Assembly (NCBI GenBank): GCA_902617025.1
Contig: CACMVB010000001.1
Coordinates: 62,001 to 126,000, forward strand
From: an uncultured Pelagibacteraceae bacterium
GTDB lineage: Bacteria > Pseudomonadota > Alphaproteobacteria > Pelagibacterales > Pelagibacteraceae
Direction of reading: 5' to 3'
DNA: 64,000 nt
In this document: piece after piece, positions 7,852-17,300 of the stretch
Numbering within the stretch: the first letter of the stretch is position 1
Layout of the letters: the number at the start of each line of letters is the position of its first letter
Notes under the pieces: generated by a model
The model's input: the letters and a program-made list of their open reading frames with translations, nothing else
Told to the model about the DNA's origin: nothing
Database searches by the model: none
Program-made: the position numbers and the translations under genes

Positions 7852-8699
7852 TTTTTCGATAAGATTACAAATAACAACTTAAGTTTGCATTTAAATAAAT
7901 CTAAATAATATAAAATATTCTTATTAGGTTCATTTAATGGTCCCTTAAAATTTGTTTTTGATTTTAAATAATATTTTTTGAAAAACTTAGTACTAATACC
8001 CCATTTCTTTAAAAAAGTAATATCTCCCCTATTCTTTATTATTTTACTATTTCTTCGAGTTGTTATAGATCCAAAATGATATACTTTAAATTTGTTTAGA
8101 CCTTTAAAAATACGAACTCCTTCATTCCAGAGCTTCATATTAAAATCTGGATCTGATGCTATACCAGGATTAAATTCTTCACTAAAACCACCAACTTTTA
8201 ACCACATATCTTTGTGTACACAATGTGGTGCAAAATGTGAACCTTGATGATCTTTAATATTTATTTTACTTAAATTTTCTAAAAGTTTTTTTTCATTAAA
8301 ATCTAAAATAGTATTTCCACAATCAAACTCGATATGTCCTGAATTTTGTTCAATCATCGATCCAGAAAAATAAAATTTGTCATGACCTAGAGTGTCTATC
8401 TCTTTTTTTAAAGGCTCCTCCCAATTAGGACAAAAATACATGTCATCGTGAGAATAAATTATATATTTTTTGGAAGCATATTTCGATATTGTATTAATTG
8501 CCGTACATAATCCAACGTTTTTTTCTGAATATGTAAATTTGATATTTTTATTACTAAGATAATCTCTTGATTTATTTTCGAAATCCTCGCTTACATGTAC
8601 TAAAATCTCATTATTTAAATGAGATGTTTTGATAATGCTTTCAATTGTGAATCTTAGATATTCATAATTATTTAATGTAGGAATTAATATCGAATACAT
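7848..8699 (-). CDS. Glycosyltransferase family 2
   Basis: From the ATG at 8699 the protein starts MYSILIPTLNNYEYLRFTIE, the standard opening of a GT-A family 2 enzyme. The metal and nucleotide-sugar motif is YSHDDMYF, and the acceptor-side region contains WLKVGGFSEEFNPG. An in-frame upstream ATG at 8747 would add 16 charged residues and overlap the previous gene, so it is less likely. It is cytoplasmic or peripheral on the inner membrane and probably adds a sugar during surface polysaccharide synthesis. It sits between the large two-domain glycosyltransferase and the FkbM methyltransferase. Confidence 0.88.
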   Translation of the reverse strand: MYSILIPTLNNYEYLRFTIESIIKTSHLNNEILVHVSEDFENKSRDYLSNKNIKFTYSEKNVGLCTAINTISKYASKKYIIYSHDDMYFCPNWEEPLKKEIDTLGHDKFYFSGSMIEQNSGHIEFDCGNTILDFNEKKLLENLSKINIKDHQGSHFAPHCVHKDMWLKVGGFSEEFNPGIASDPDFNMKLWNEGVRIFKGLNKFKVYHFGSITTRRNSKIIKNRGDITFLKKWGISTKFFKKYYLKSKTNFKGPLNEPNKNILYYLDLFKCKLKLLFVILSKK

Positions 8700-8728
8700 T
8701 TTTAAAAATTTCCAAGCTTTTAAATTTT

Positions 8729-10867
8729 TTAGTCCCTTTTTTGCCAAAAATATTTATTTTTGGAACTTAAATTTAAAGTTTTTTCAATAATATATTGGGC
8801 TACAATATTCGAATTAAAATACTTCATATATTTTTTTTTACCATTTCTTGCTATAGATTTTCTAAGATTTTCATCTCTTGAAATCTTTTGAATTTTTTCA
8901 GAAAGATCATTAATATCTTTGTAAAAAACCATCTCTTTGTCAGTAAAAAAATCTTTATATTGTGTTTTTTCATCAATAAGACAAACTAAGCCATTTCCTA
9001 CTATTTGAGTTATTCTATCGCTACTGTAATATTTAATTGCATTTCCTCTGCTTAAATTAAGTCCCATCTTAGAATTTGAGATGGTTTTAAAATAATGATC
9101 GGCCCAAATAGGTTGCACATTATTGATACCATATATATCAAACTTAACATCAGGTGTTACATTCTGAAGTTTATTTAAAAAATTAATTCTATCATCAATT
9201 TTTCCAACTTTAAGCTTACCTCTGTGGACACCATGACTTAAAGCAAAAAAAACATCTACACTACATGATCTATTAAAATTATTTAATGTTTCAAAAGAAT
9301 TATCACTTGGATTAGGTATATAATAAGCCCCATTTCCTTTAGGTAAAAAATCTAGCGCTGATGGACACGTTGTTAAGAATGTTCCATCCATAACATCAAT
9401 TTTATCTAAAATCCTTTGCTTATTTCTCTCATAATCCGGACCATATTTATTTAAGGGATCTAAAAACCATTGAGCAAATTTAGTATTAGGATTGTCTTCT
9501 TTTAATTCTTGTATTTGTTCTTTAGATATCAAGTCTGCGTGTCCAGTTATGATGATATCAGGTTTGTAATTATAACAAGTTTTTTTAAGTTTATCATTTA
9601 AAATTTTCGATCCTTTAAAATCTTTTATTGATTTATAATATTTTTGAATGTCCCTGTCGCTAAAACCCAAAACACTGTGGCCGAGCCTAATTAATCCATT
9701 ATTAATTCTTCTACCTGTATTGAAAAATAATCTACCATCTAATCTTTCATTAAAATTAGTAACATGTAATATTCGTAAATTCCTTTTTTTTGCTTTGATA
9801 TAAATATACTTGTCATTCAAAAGTTTTTCTTCTCTGTATTTATCAATATTATTAGAAACAAATTTATGTGTTAAATAAAAATTTTTTATCGATAATGTTT
9901 GTAGTTTTCTTCTAATATTATCGTTTGTAATTAAATGAGAGATCGTTTTTACTAAACTTTTAACACTTAAATCTGAAATAATTTTAGCATCCGTAACAGT
10001 TTCTGGCAAACCTCCTCTATTCGTAATTATAACGGCACATCCATTTGCAGAAGCCTCTAAACTAGTCCTTCCAAAAGGTTCTTCCCATCTTGAACATGCA
10101 ACTGTGATACTTGTTTTTTTAAAAATATTTAAAACTTCATGATGTTTTCTAAATCCTAAGACGGAAGAATTTTTGTGTTTTAGTTCAATTTTCTCACGTT
10201 TCTCATCACCGATTACTACAGCCTTCCATTCTGAGTATTTGTTAAGTACTTTTGTTATAGATTTAGCAAAAATATCATAACCTTTAGCTCTATTTAATTT
10301 TCCAACAAAAGTTATTAATTTTTTCTTTTTTCTAACCAAGGATAATTGACCTTTTTTTGCAGACTGATAGAAAATTAATAATTTATTACTATTAACAAAT
10401 TTATTCTCTAAACCTTCAAGAAATCTCTTTTTGGACCAAGCACTATTAAATATTATTTTATAACAAGTTTTTAACAATTTTTTTCTTTGATTAATAGTCT
10501 TAGATCCATCCATAGACAAAGGGTCATTGTGAAAATAAAGGGTCAATACTCTATTTTTTAATTTTTCGTTTAAAATATGGATGTAGCTTGGTCTATTATG
10601 AACTTCAATTATAGATGATTTGATATTTTTTTCTACTTCTATAAAATTCGACACATAATTCTTAGTTTGACTTGTAAATAAGTTTTTTTTTATATCAATA
10701 TTAATATATTTAAGATTAAATTTTTTTTTATAATTTGTATTTCCGAAGATTGTAATGTCCTTTCTATATTTACTAATTCTAGAAGTTTCATATACAAAAA
10801 GAGATACAGCTCCAGGGTAATCTGGGGAAAAATTCTCTTTATAAGGTAAGAGTATTGATATTTTCAT
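8729..10867 (-). CDS. Two-domain glycosyltransferase (GT4-like + CgeB-like)
   Basis: The 712-residue protein joins two GT-B modules. The N-terminal half (about 1-355) has the GT4 features ITFVGKLNRAKGYDIF and EPFGRTSLEASANG, where the Glu of the E-x7-E element binds the donor sugar. The C-terminal half (about 365-712) begins again with a GT-like strand NLRILHVTNFNERLDGR and continues with CgeB/DUF3880-like parts such as AQWFLDPLNKYG and SSDRITQIVGNG. Fused enzymes of this kind can add two sugars in turn. The start matches the family (MKISILLPYKENF) although it overlaps the GIY-YIG gene by 29 bp. The donor and acceptor are unknown. Confidence 0.82.
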   Translation of the reverse strand: MKISILLPYKENFSPDYPGAVSLFVYETSRISKYRKDITIFGNTNYKKKFNLKYINIDIKKNLFTSQTKNYVSNFIEVEKNIKSSIIEVHNRPSYIHILNEKLKNRVLTLYFHNDPLSMDGSKTINQRKKLLKTCYKIIFNSAWSKKRFLEGLENKFVNSNKLLIFYQSAKKGQLSLVRKKKKLITFVGKLNRAKGYDIFAKSITKVLNKYSEWKAVVIGDEKREKIELKHKNSSVLGFRKHHEVLNIFKKTSITVACSRWEEPFGRTSLEASANGCAVIITNRGGLPETVTDAKIISDLSVKSLVKTISHLITNDNIRRKLQTLSIKNFYLTHKFVSNNIDKYREEKLLNDKYIYIKAKKRNLRILHVTNFNERLDGRLFFNTGRRINNGLIRLGHSVLGFSDRDIQKYYKSIKDFKGSKILNDKLKKTCYNYKPDIIITGHADLISKEQIQELKEDNPNTKFAQWFLDPLNKYGPDYERNKQRILDKIDVMDGTFLTTCPSALDFLPKGNGAYYIPNPSDNSFETLNNFNRSCSVDVFFALSHGVHRGKLKVGKIDDRINFLNKLQNVTPDVKFDIYGINNVQPIWADHYFKTISNSKMGLNLSRGNAIKYYSSDRITQIVGNGLVCLIDEKTQYKDFFTDKEMVFYKDINDLSEKIQKISRDENLRKSIARNGKKKYMKYFNSNIVAQYIIEKTLNLSSKNKYFWQKRD

Positions 10868-11102
10868 TTTTAATTTTATTTCTTACTGTTCTGTGATTCT
10901 TTATATAATATTCTCTAGAAATTGCCTCTTTTTTTGAATTAAGTTTTTCCTTATATATCAGTTTCCACTTTCTCCCTTTAGTAAATTTAGCACCCTTGCT
11001 TGAATTATGCAGCTTGATTCTATTTTTTAAATTTTTTGTATATCCAACGTATGTTACAGGTTTCTTGCCCACAGATTTGAGCATGTAAACATGATAAACC
11101 AT
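10839..11102 (-). CDS. GIY-YIG domain protein (UPF0213-like)
   Basis: The 87-residue single-domain protein begins with the GIY-YIG strands HVYMLKS and TYVGYTKNLKNRI, has the catalytic Arg in the following helix, and ends with the Glu-containing helix SREYYIKNH. These small stand-alone proteins are common in bacteria. They resemble the UvrC N-terminal nuclease, but their cellular role is mostly unknown. It is 5 bp from the aldolase gene upstream, and its end overlaps the big glycosyltransferase start, so it may be co-transcribed with both. Confidence 0.85.
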   Translation of the reverse strand: MVYHVYMLKSVGKKPVTYVGYTKNLKNRIKLHNSSKGAKFTKGRKWKLIYKEKLNSKKEAISREYYIKNHRTVRNKIKNENINTLTL

Positions 11103-11107
11103 TTATT

Positions 11108-11899
11108 TTAGTAACCTTTTCCAGTGTCTTTTTTTGTATCTCTTTTTAATTTACTCAATGCATCTTTAGAAGCAGCAGTCATATATCTTTGGTCTGATCC
11201 AATAGTTACTAGTTGAAAGCCTTTATTGATCATTTTTTCAGCATATTCTGGTTGACCATTTTGAATTCCAGCGATTACATTATTTTTTTTTGCATGGTCT
11301 AAAATTTTCATTATAACCTCATATACTGGGTCCCCTTCTGGCTTATCAAAACTCGGCTTTTCTCCAATCGCTAAACTTAAATCTGCTGGACCAATATAAA
11401 TTCCGTCTAATCCAGTTGTTTTCATTATTTCATCTAAGTTTTCTAGAGACTCCTTTGTTTCTATCATAGCAAATTTTAATATTTCATTATTTGCTTGATC
11501 TGCGTAGTCTGGTCCACCATATACCAAACCTCTGATTGGACCATAGCTTCGATAGCCATTTGGTGGGTAAAGACAAGCTTTAACAAAGTTTTCGGCTTCT
11601 TTTTTATTGCTTACCATTGGACAAATAATTCCATAGGCACCTGCATCAAGAATTTTCATTATTTGGCCTGGTTCGTTCCAATTAACTCTGGCCATAGGAA
11701 CTACTTTAGTTGTAGATATTGCTTGCAACATTTCAACTGCATTTGAATAATCTATTACACCATGTTGCATATCTAAAGTTAAAGAGTCCCAATTTTGATT
11801 TGCCATTAATTCTGCAGTAAATGAATTAGGTATTTGAAGCCATCCATTAACAGCAGATTTACCAGATTTAAAAATTTCTTTTAATCTATTCTTTCTCAT
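11108..11899 (-). CDS. HpcH/HpaI family class II aldolase
   Basis: The 263-residue protein follows the pyruvate-dependent aldolase family: LTLDMQHGVID near the start, PMARVNWNEPGQIMKILDAG (substrate Arg), IICPMV, an ETKE metal ligand block and GIYIGPADLSLAIG (metal Asp). Family members reversibly cleave 2-keto-3-deoxy acids to pyruvate plus an aldehyde, for example 2-keto-3-deoxyglucarate or 4-hydroxy-2-oxoheptanedioate. It overlaps the aldehyde dehydrogenase gene by 4 bp, which suggests that the aldehyde product is oxidised. In this island it may serve the lower half of polyol breakdown in place of IolJ, but that is an inference from context. Confidence 0.9.
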   Translation of the reverse strand: MRKNRLKEIFKSGKSAVNGWLQIPNSFTAELMANQNWDSLTLDMQHGVIDYSNAVEMLQAISTTKVVPMARVNWNEPGQIMKILDAGAYGIICPMVSNKKEAENFVKACLYPPNGYRSYGPIRGLVYGGPDYADQANNEILKFAMIETKESLENLDEIMKTTGLDGIYIGPADLSLAIGEKPSFDKPEGDPVYEVIMKILDHAKKNNVIAGIQNGQPEYAEKMINKGFQLVTIGSDQRYMTAASKDALSKLKRDTKKDTGKGY

Positions 11900-13341
11900 T
11901 CGTATGAAATGCCAAAGTGAGTGTATTTTATATTTAAATAATCTTTAATAGCCATAGACCCACCTTCTCTACCATAACCAGTTTGTTTAATTCCTCCAAA
12001 TGGCGCCTCTGCTACAGCCACAACAGGTGTATTTACAGCAACGCAGCCTGTTTCTAATTTTTCTGATGCCTGATTTGCTTTTTTTAAATCGGTTGTATAT
12101 ACGTAACTTGCTAGACCTAAGTCATTATCATTAGCTCTTTTTATAACTTCATCAAAATCTTTAAAAGATAAGATAGGAACTATCGGACCAAAAGGCTCCT
12201 CCTTCATGACGGTAAAATTATCTCTGATACTATCGAAAATGGTTGGTTCATAATAATAACCTTTGTTAAAGTTTGCAGCTCTTTTACCACCTAAGAGAAC
12301 TTTTCCTCCCTCTTTCTTAGTCGTTTCTACCAATTTTTCAACGCCCTCTAACCTCTCTTTTGTACATAAAGGTCCAAGTAAAGTATCCTTATCCATACCG
12401 TTCCCCATTTTTAATTTTTTAGTTTTTTGGACCATCAAGTCTGCAAATTCATCTTTTTTCTTCTCATGAATATAAAATCTGTTTGGAGATATACAAACTT
12501 GACCATTATTTCTAAATTTGGCTGTTATAGCCATATCTGTTACTTTATTTAAATCGACATCGTCAAAAACAATAAATGGTGAGTGGCCACTTAGTTCCAT
12601 TGTTACTCTTTGTACTTTATCTGCAGCTTGCTTTAGAATAAGCTTACCAACTCTGGTTGATCCAGTAATAGATATTTTTTTAATTATATCTGATTGAATT
12701 AACTCAGATGAAATTGCTGCTGGATCTCCTGATAGTAAATTGACAACACCAGGTGGAACACCAGCTTCTTTACATATATCAACTATTTCCATTACACTAC
12801 CCGGAGTAATTACGTCGGGTTTTACTATAACTGAACATCCAGCAGCTAAAGCAGTAGAAATCTTTCTTGATGCTAAAATGACTGGAAAATTCCACGGAAC
12901 TAGTGCAGCTACTACTCCTACAGGCTGATAAATCACATGTATTTTAGTATTTGGAAAACGACTTTGATTTATTTCACCAAAAATTCTTTTTGTTTCTTCT
13001 GAGTTCCATTCAAATATGTCAGCAGCTCCCCCTACTTCACCAGATCCTTCAGATAAAGGTTTGCCCACCTCTAATGTAAGCCATTTTGATAATGTATCTA
13101 CTTTTTTTCTCATTAATTCTGAAATTTTTCTAATTACTTTTGATCTTTCCCAAGGCGAAGTATTTCTCCAGATTTCTAAACCTTTTTCTGCTGACTTAAG
13201 CGCTCTTTGAATATCTTTACTATTCGCCTTCGAAGCCTTACCAATAATCTCCTCAGTGGCTGGATTAATTACTTCATAAGTTTCACCGCTTGATGACTGT
13301 TGCCATTTACCGTCAATAAACTGACCAAATTTCTCGTACAT
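11896..13341 (-). CDS. NAD(P)-dependent aldehyde dehydrogenase
   Basis: This 481-residue ALDH-superfamily enzyme has the start region FGQFIDGKWQ, the cofactor site VPWNFPVILASRKI, the GSTRVGK loop, the general base Glu in VTMELSGHSP and the catalytic Cys in NNGQVCISPNRF. The C-terminal EEPFGPIVPI and GGIKQTGYGREGG blocks are intact. It is closest in style to succinate-semialdehyde, lactaldehyde or glycolaldehyde dehydrogenases rather than to CoA-acylating IolA, but the substrate is not fixed by sequence. It is the first gene of a leftward pair with the HpaI-like aldolase and is divergent from iolD, sharing a 56-bp control region. Confidence 0.93.
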   Translation of the reverse strand: MYEKFGQFIDGKWQQSSSGETYEVINPATEEIIGKASKANSKDIQRALKSAEKGLEIWRNTSPWERSKVIRKISELMRKKVDTLSKWLTLEVGKPLSEGSGEVGGAADIFEWNSEETKRIFGEINQSRFPNTKIHVIYQPVGVVAALVPWNFPVILASRKISTALAAGCSVIVKPDVITPGSVMEIVDICKEAGVPPGVVNLLSGDPAAISSELIQSDIIKKISITGSTRVGKLILKQAADKVQRVTMELSGHSPFIVFDDVDLNKVTDMAITAKFRNNGQVCISPNRFYIHEKKKDEFADLMVQKTKKLKMGNGMDKDTLLGPLCTKERLEGVEKLVETTKKEGGKVLLGGKRAANFNKGYYYEPTIFDSIRDNFTVMKEEPFGPIVPILSFKDFDEVIKRANDNDLGLASYVYTTDLKKANQASEKLETGCVAVNTPVVAVAEAPFGGIKQTGYGREGGSMAIKDYLNIKYTHFGISYE

Positions 13342-13397
13342 AAATTATATATAATTATTGAATATATTAAGTTAATTAACTATCTTATAAAGAATTT

Positions 13398-15242
13398 ATG
13401 AAAAACATTCAACTTACTTGTGCGCATGCGCTAGTTAAATTCCTTACAAAACAAAAAATTTTAATTAATGGAAAGAAAGAAGCATTATTTCCAGGGGCGT
13501 TTGGAATTTTTGGACATGGAAACGTAGCATGCTTAGGACAAGCCCTACAAGAAAATCAAAAAGAGCTTCCTACTTGGAGAGGTCATCATGAACAAAACAT
13601 GGCTCTTACCGGAATAGCTTATTCTAGAGCAAAAAGAAGAAAGCAAATCTTTATTGCGACTAGCTCAGTTGGACCTGGTTCTACGAATATGATTACAGCT
13701 GCAGCAGTAGCAATGAGCAATAGACTTCCTATATTATTTTTACCTGGAGATACATTTGCAAATAGAATGCCAGACCCAGTATTACAACAAGTCGAGCATT
13801 TTAATAATCCTGGAATAACACAAAATGATGGATTTAAACCTGTAGTTAGATATTTTGATAGAATTACACGTCCTGAACAAATAATCTCTACTTTACCTCA
13901 GGCAATTGAAGTAATGCTTGATCCTGCTGATTGTGGTCCTGCGTGTATTTCTCTAAGCCAAGATGTTCAAGGTGAGGTATTTGAATACCCTGAGGACTTT
14001 TTTAAAGAGAGAGTTCATTCAATTAGACGACCACGACCAGATGACTATCAAATAAAAAAAGCGGTAGAAGTTATAAAATCATCTAAAAATCCAATTATCA
14101 TTTCTGGGGGTGGTGTTTTTTACTCTAATGCGATGGAAGAATTATCTGACTTTGCAAAAAAACATAATATACCAGTAACACAAACTGTTATGGGTTACTC
14201 TACTATGAAAAGAGATCATTCTCATTTTTTAGGCCCAATAGGTGGTCTTGGTGGAAAAGCAGCAAATAATATGGCAAAAAAAACAGATTTAGCAATTGCT
14301 GTAGGAACTAAACTTGCAGATTTTACAACAGGATCATGGGCAAACTTTGAAAACCCAAACTTTAAACTTGTATCAATAAACGCAGCAAGATTTGACGCAA
14401 ACAAACATATGGCGCAAGCTGTGGTTGGTGACGCAAAAGTTTCATTAGTAGAACTATCTTTAGCTCTTGGAAGTTGGAAAGCAGATGATAGTTGGAATAA
14501 AAAAGCAAAAATTGAACTAAAAAACTGGAATGAATATGTTGATAAAGAAAGTGGTCCAACAAACCAAAAATTGCCTAGTTATGCTCATGCTGTTGGTGCA
14601 ATTTATAGAAATTCTGATCCATCAGACATAGCAGTAACTGCTGCTGGTGGTTTAGTAGGCGAAGTTGTTCAAGTCTGGAGACCTAGAGAGCTAAATACTC
14701 ATGAAACTGAGTGGGGCTTTAGTTGTATGAGTTATGAGATTTCAGGTGCCTTAGGAATAAAAATGGCAAATCCAAACAAAGAAGTTATAGCTTTTGTAGG
14801 TGATGGTTCATATCTGCTTTTTAATTCTGATATATATAGTTCAGTAATAACTAATAATAAATTAATTATTATAGTTTGCGATAACGGAGGCCATGCAGTA
14901 ATTAATCGGCTTCAATTATACAAAGGTGGTAAAGAATTTAATTGTTTATTGAAAAGCTCAAAAACTCCAAACCTTGTTCCGGTCGATTTTGCCTCACATG
15001 CAAAAAGTATGGGAGCAGATGGAGAACAAGTTAAATCAATATCTGAACTTGAGGAAGCTTTTAAAAGAGCAAAAAAATCAAAAAAAACATATGTAATAAG
15101 CATACATACGGATGGCTATCAGTGGTTAGAAGGTTCAGCATACTGGGAAAGCCCCACTCTTTCACTGCCTTCAACTGAGGAAAATAAAAGAGCCCTAAAA
15201 GAACACCTAGACGGGAAGAAAAAACAAAGAAAAGGTGTATAA
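13398..15242 (+). CDS. iolD: 3D-(3,5/4)-trihydroxycyclohexane-1,2-dione hydrolase IolD
   Basis: This ThDP-dependent enzyme opens the ring of the diketo-inositol product of IolE to 5-deoxy-glucuronate. The 614-residue protein matches the family length. The ThDP-activating Glu is in RGHHEQNMA (E65), SSVGPGSTNM follows, and the ThDP/Mg motif runs from GDGS (468-471) to VCDNGGHAVINR. IolD is recognised by this combination with the long N-terminus LTCAHALVKFL. It is transcribed with the downstream Gfo/Idh gene (8 bp gap). Together with IolE and IolG-like genes in the same island it points to inositol or a related cyclitol as substrate. Confidence 0.93.
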   Translation: MKNIQLTCAHALVKFLTKQKILINGKKEALFPGAFGIFGHGNVACLGQALQENQKELPTWRGHHEQNMALTGIAYSRAKRRKQIFIATSSVGPGSTNMITAAAVAMSNRLPILFLPGDTFANRMPDPVLQQVEHFNNPGITQNDGFKPVVRYFDRITRPEQIISTLPQAIEVMLDPADCGPACISLSQDVQGEVFEYPEDFFKERVHSIRRPRPDDYQIKKAVEVIKSSKNPIIISGGGVFYSNAMEELSDFAKKHNIPVTQTVMGYSTMKRDHSHFLGPIGGLGGKAANNMAKKTDLAIAVGTKLADFTTGSWANFENPNFKLVSINAARFDANKHMAQAVVGDAKVSLVELSLALGSWKADDSWNKKAKIELKNWNEYVDKESGPTNQKLPSYAHAVGAIYRNSDPSDIAVTAAGGLVGEVVQVWRPRELNTHETEWGFSCMSYEISGALGIKMANPNKEVIAFVGDGSYLLFNSDIYSSVITNNKLIIIVCDNGGHAVINRLQLYKGGKEFNCLLKSSKTPNLVPVDFASHAKSMGADGEQVKSISELEEAFKRAKKSKKTYVISIHTDGYQWLEGSAYWESPTLSLPSTEENKRALKEHLDGKKKQRKGV

Positions 15243-15250
15243 GCTTTTTA

Positions 15251-16408
15251 ATGAAAAAAGTTTTTAAAGTCGGCCTCATCGGCTGTGGTCATATAGCTGA
15301 AACTTATTTTAGAGCACATAAATATTTCAACAACTTTAAGATTATTAAATGTGCTGATATTAATAAGTTTGCAGCTCAAAAGTGCGCAAAGGCTTATAAC
15401 ATAAGCTCAGCTTCGGTTAATGAATTACTTAAAGATAAAGAAATTCAAGTAATTCTAAATTTAACAATACCTAATGCACATTATTTGATAGCTAAAAAAT
15501 CTTTACTTAATAATAAGCATGTTTATTCTGAAAAACCATTAGCTGTTTCATTTAAAGACGGTAAAGAACTTATAAAAATAGCAAAAAGAAAAAAACTTTT
15601 TATAGGAAATGCTCCCGATACTTTTTTAGGTGGAGGCAATCAAAAAGCAAGAGAACTTTTAGACAAAAAAGTAATAGGTAAAGTGAAGTTTGGTACAGGA
15701 ATATTTGCCTATCCAGGAATACAATCCTATCATCCTAACCCAGAGCCTTGGTTTGCTAAAAAAGGAGGAGGACCAGTTATAGATATGGGTCCGTATTATT
15801 TAACTGCTTTAGTAAATTTATTAGGTCCAGCTAAAGAAGTAACAAGTATAAGCTCAAGAGGGGTAAACAAACGAACTATCGGTATAGGACCAAAAAAGGG
15901 TAAAAAATTTAAAGTGGAGTGCCCCACAACTTACTTCTCTACTATAAAATTTCATAATGGCACAATAATTAGATTAACTTTATCTTTTGATGTTATTTCT
16001 CATCTAAGGAACCACATAGAGCTTTACGGAGACGATGGTTCTATGATAGTTCCAGATCCAAATATGTTTGGTGGATCGGTTTTAATCAGTAAAAAATTAG
16101 GTAGCACATGGAAGGATCATCAAACAAACAAAATGTCACTGGGAAAAATTAATATAAGAACCCAAAGCTCTAGGGCAAATGAGTCTCCTACTAACGCAAA
16201 TTATAGAGGTGTTGGATTATCGGAGATGATATATTCAATTCAAAATAAGAAAACACATAGATGTAACGGATATTTATCTCTACACGTGTTAAATATTATA
16301 GAAGCAATTCATTTATCTGCAAGAAATAATAAAAAACAAAGAATTTCTGTTAAATGTGAAAAACCAAAGCCATTTTCAAATAAAGAGATTAATTCAATAC
16401 TTAAATAG
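15251..16408 (+). CDS. Gfo/Idh/MocA family oxidoreductase
   Basis: The 385-residue protein has an N-terminal NAD(P) Rossmann motif VGLIGCGHIAETY, the EKPLA motif with the conserved Lys (about 98-102), and a GGGPVIDMGPYYLTALVNL helix in place of the usual GGxxxDxGxHxxD active-site segment. The last part shows the family's C-terminal beta-sheet domain. Such enzymes oxidise or epimerise sugars and inositols. It follows iolD in the same operon and so may act on a second inositol isomer or a keto-inositol. It is longer than, and distinct from, the IolG-like protein at 20.3 kb. Its 3' end overlaps the convergent ROK gene by 8 bp. Confidence 0.85.
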   Translation: MKKVFKVGLIGCGHIAETYFRAHKYFNNFKIIKCADINKFAAQKCAKAYNISSASVNELLKDKEIQVILNLTIPNAHYLIAKKSLLNNKHVYSEKPLAVSFKDGKELIKIAKRKKLFIGNAPDTFLGGGNQKARELLDKKVIGKVKFGTGIFAYPGIQSYHPNPEPWFAKKGGGPVIDMGPYYLTALVNLLGPAKEVTSISSRGVNKRTIGIGPKKGKKFKVECPTTYFSTIKFHNGTIIRLTLSFDVISHLRNHIELYGDDGSMIVPDPNMFGGSVLISKKLGSTWKDHQTNKMSLGKINIRTQSSRANESPTNANYRGVGLSEMIYSIQNKKTHRCNGYLSLHVLNIIEAIHLSARNNKKQRISVKCEKPKPFSNKEINSILK

Positions 16409-17300
16409 AACTTTGTCTACTCAAAATAGCAGCACCCCTTACTCCACTTGCGTCTCCATACTTTGGTTTTAAAAATACTGTTTTAAGATTAGGTTCATTT
16501 ATAAATGATGATGTTTTTTTTTTAATTTGATCTAAAAAATCTATTTCATTAGAAATTCCACCACCAAAAACAATAGCATCTGGATCAAGAGTTGTTACTA
16601 TTAGTACCAAACATCTTGCTAAAATATCCTTATACTCATTAATAAATAAAGAAGTGTTAGAATCCTTTTTTCTATATCTGCTAAAAATTTCTTTTGCTGA
16701 AATATTTTCATTAAATTGTTCATTAAATCTTTTCTCTATTGATTTACCAGATAGATAACCTTCTAGTCTATTTGAAAAATCTAAGATTTTATCTGATTTT
16801 AAGTTTGGTGTATTTGTAAGTGGCATTTGATTTAAGCTCCATTCTCCTCCTAAACCATTTGCACCAGATATTATCTTTTTATTTATTACTAATCCGCCAC
16901 CACACCCAGATCCCAATATAATGCCAAATACAGTTTCATAATGGCTAGCTGATCCGTCAAAAGCCTCTGATAGACAAAAACAATTAGCATCATTCTCTGA
17001 AAAAAAATTATTTTCCATTTTTAATTTCAAATCTTTTATTAAATTTCTTTTATTTAACCACTGAGAATTATGTGCATTTTTAATTAACCCTGTCGTTTTA
17101 TCTACTGCTCCGGGATGACATATGCCTACATTAAATTTACCAGAATTGTTTTCTAATTTCTTAACGATTTCAGTTATTGTAATTATTGTCTTTTCATAAT
17201 CTTTAGGTGTTTGAACCCTATCTCTTTGTAATTCTACATTATCATTATCTAGGAGAACGTACTCTATTTTAGTTGCACCTAAATCTATGCCTATTTGCAT
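16401..17300 (-). CDS. ROK-family sugar kinase lacking the zinc motif
   Basis: This is a cytoplasmic sugar kinase of the ROK family (fructokinase, glucokinase or FrcK type). Seen are the ATP loop GIDLGATKIEYVLLD, the catalytic Asp in SENDANCFC, the phosphate block GSGCGGGLVIN and the adenosine block IVFGGGISNE. The zinc site that defines most ROK kinases (GH followed by a CxCGxxGCxE cluster) is missing: after GANGLGGEW the protein reads SLNQMPLTN and then a Cys-free stretch to EGYLSGKS. It is the last gene of the binding protein, permease, ATPase, kinase operon, the order of the rhizobial frcBCAK system. It starts at the base where the ATPase stop ends. Confidence 0.88.
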   Translation of the reverse strand: MQIGIDLGATKIEYVLLDNDNVELQRDRVQTPKDYEKTIITITEIVKKLENNSGKFNVGICHPGAVDKTTGLIKNAHNSQWLNKRNLIKDLKLKMENNFFSENDANCFCLSEAFDGSASHYETVFGIILGSGCGGGLVINKKIISGANGLGGEWSLNQMPLTNTPNLKSDKILDFSNRLEGYLSGKSIEKRFNEQFNENISAKEIFSRYRKKDSNTSLFINEYKDILARCLVLIVTTLDPDAIVFGGGISNEIDFLDQIKKKTSSFINEPNLKTVFLKPKYGDASGVRGAAILSRQSSI

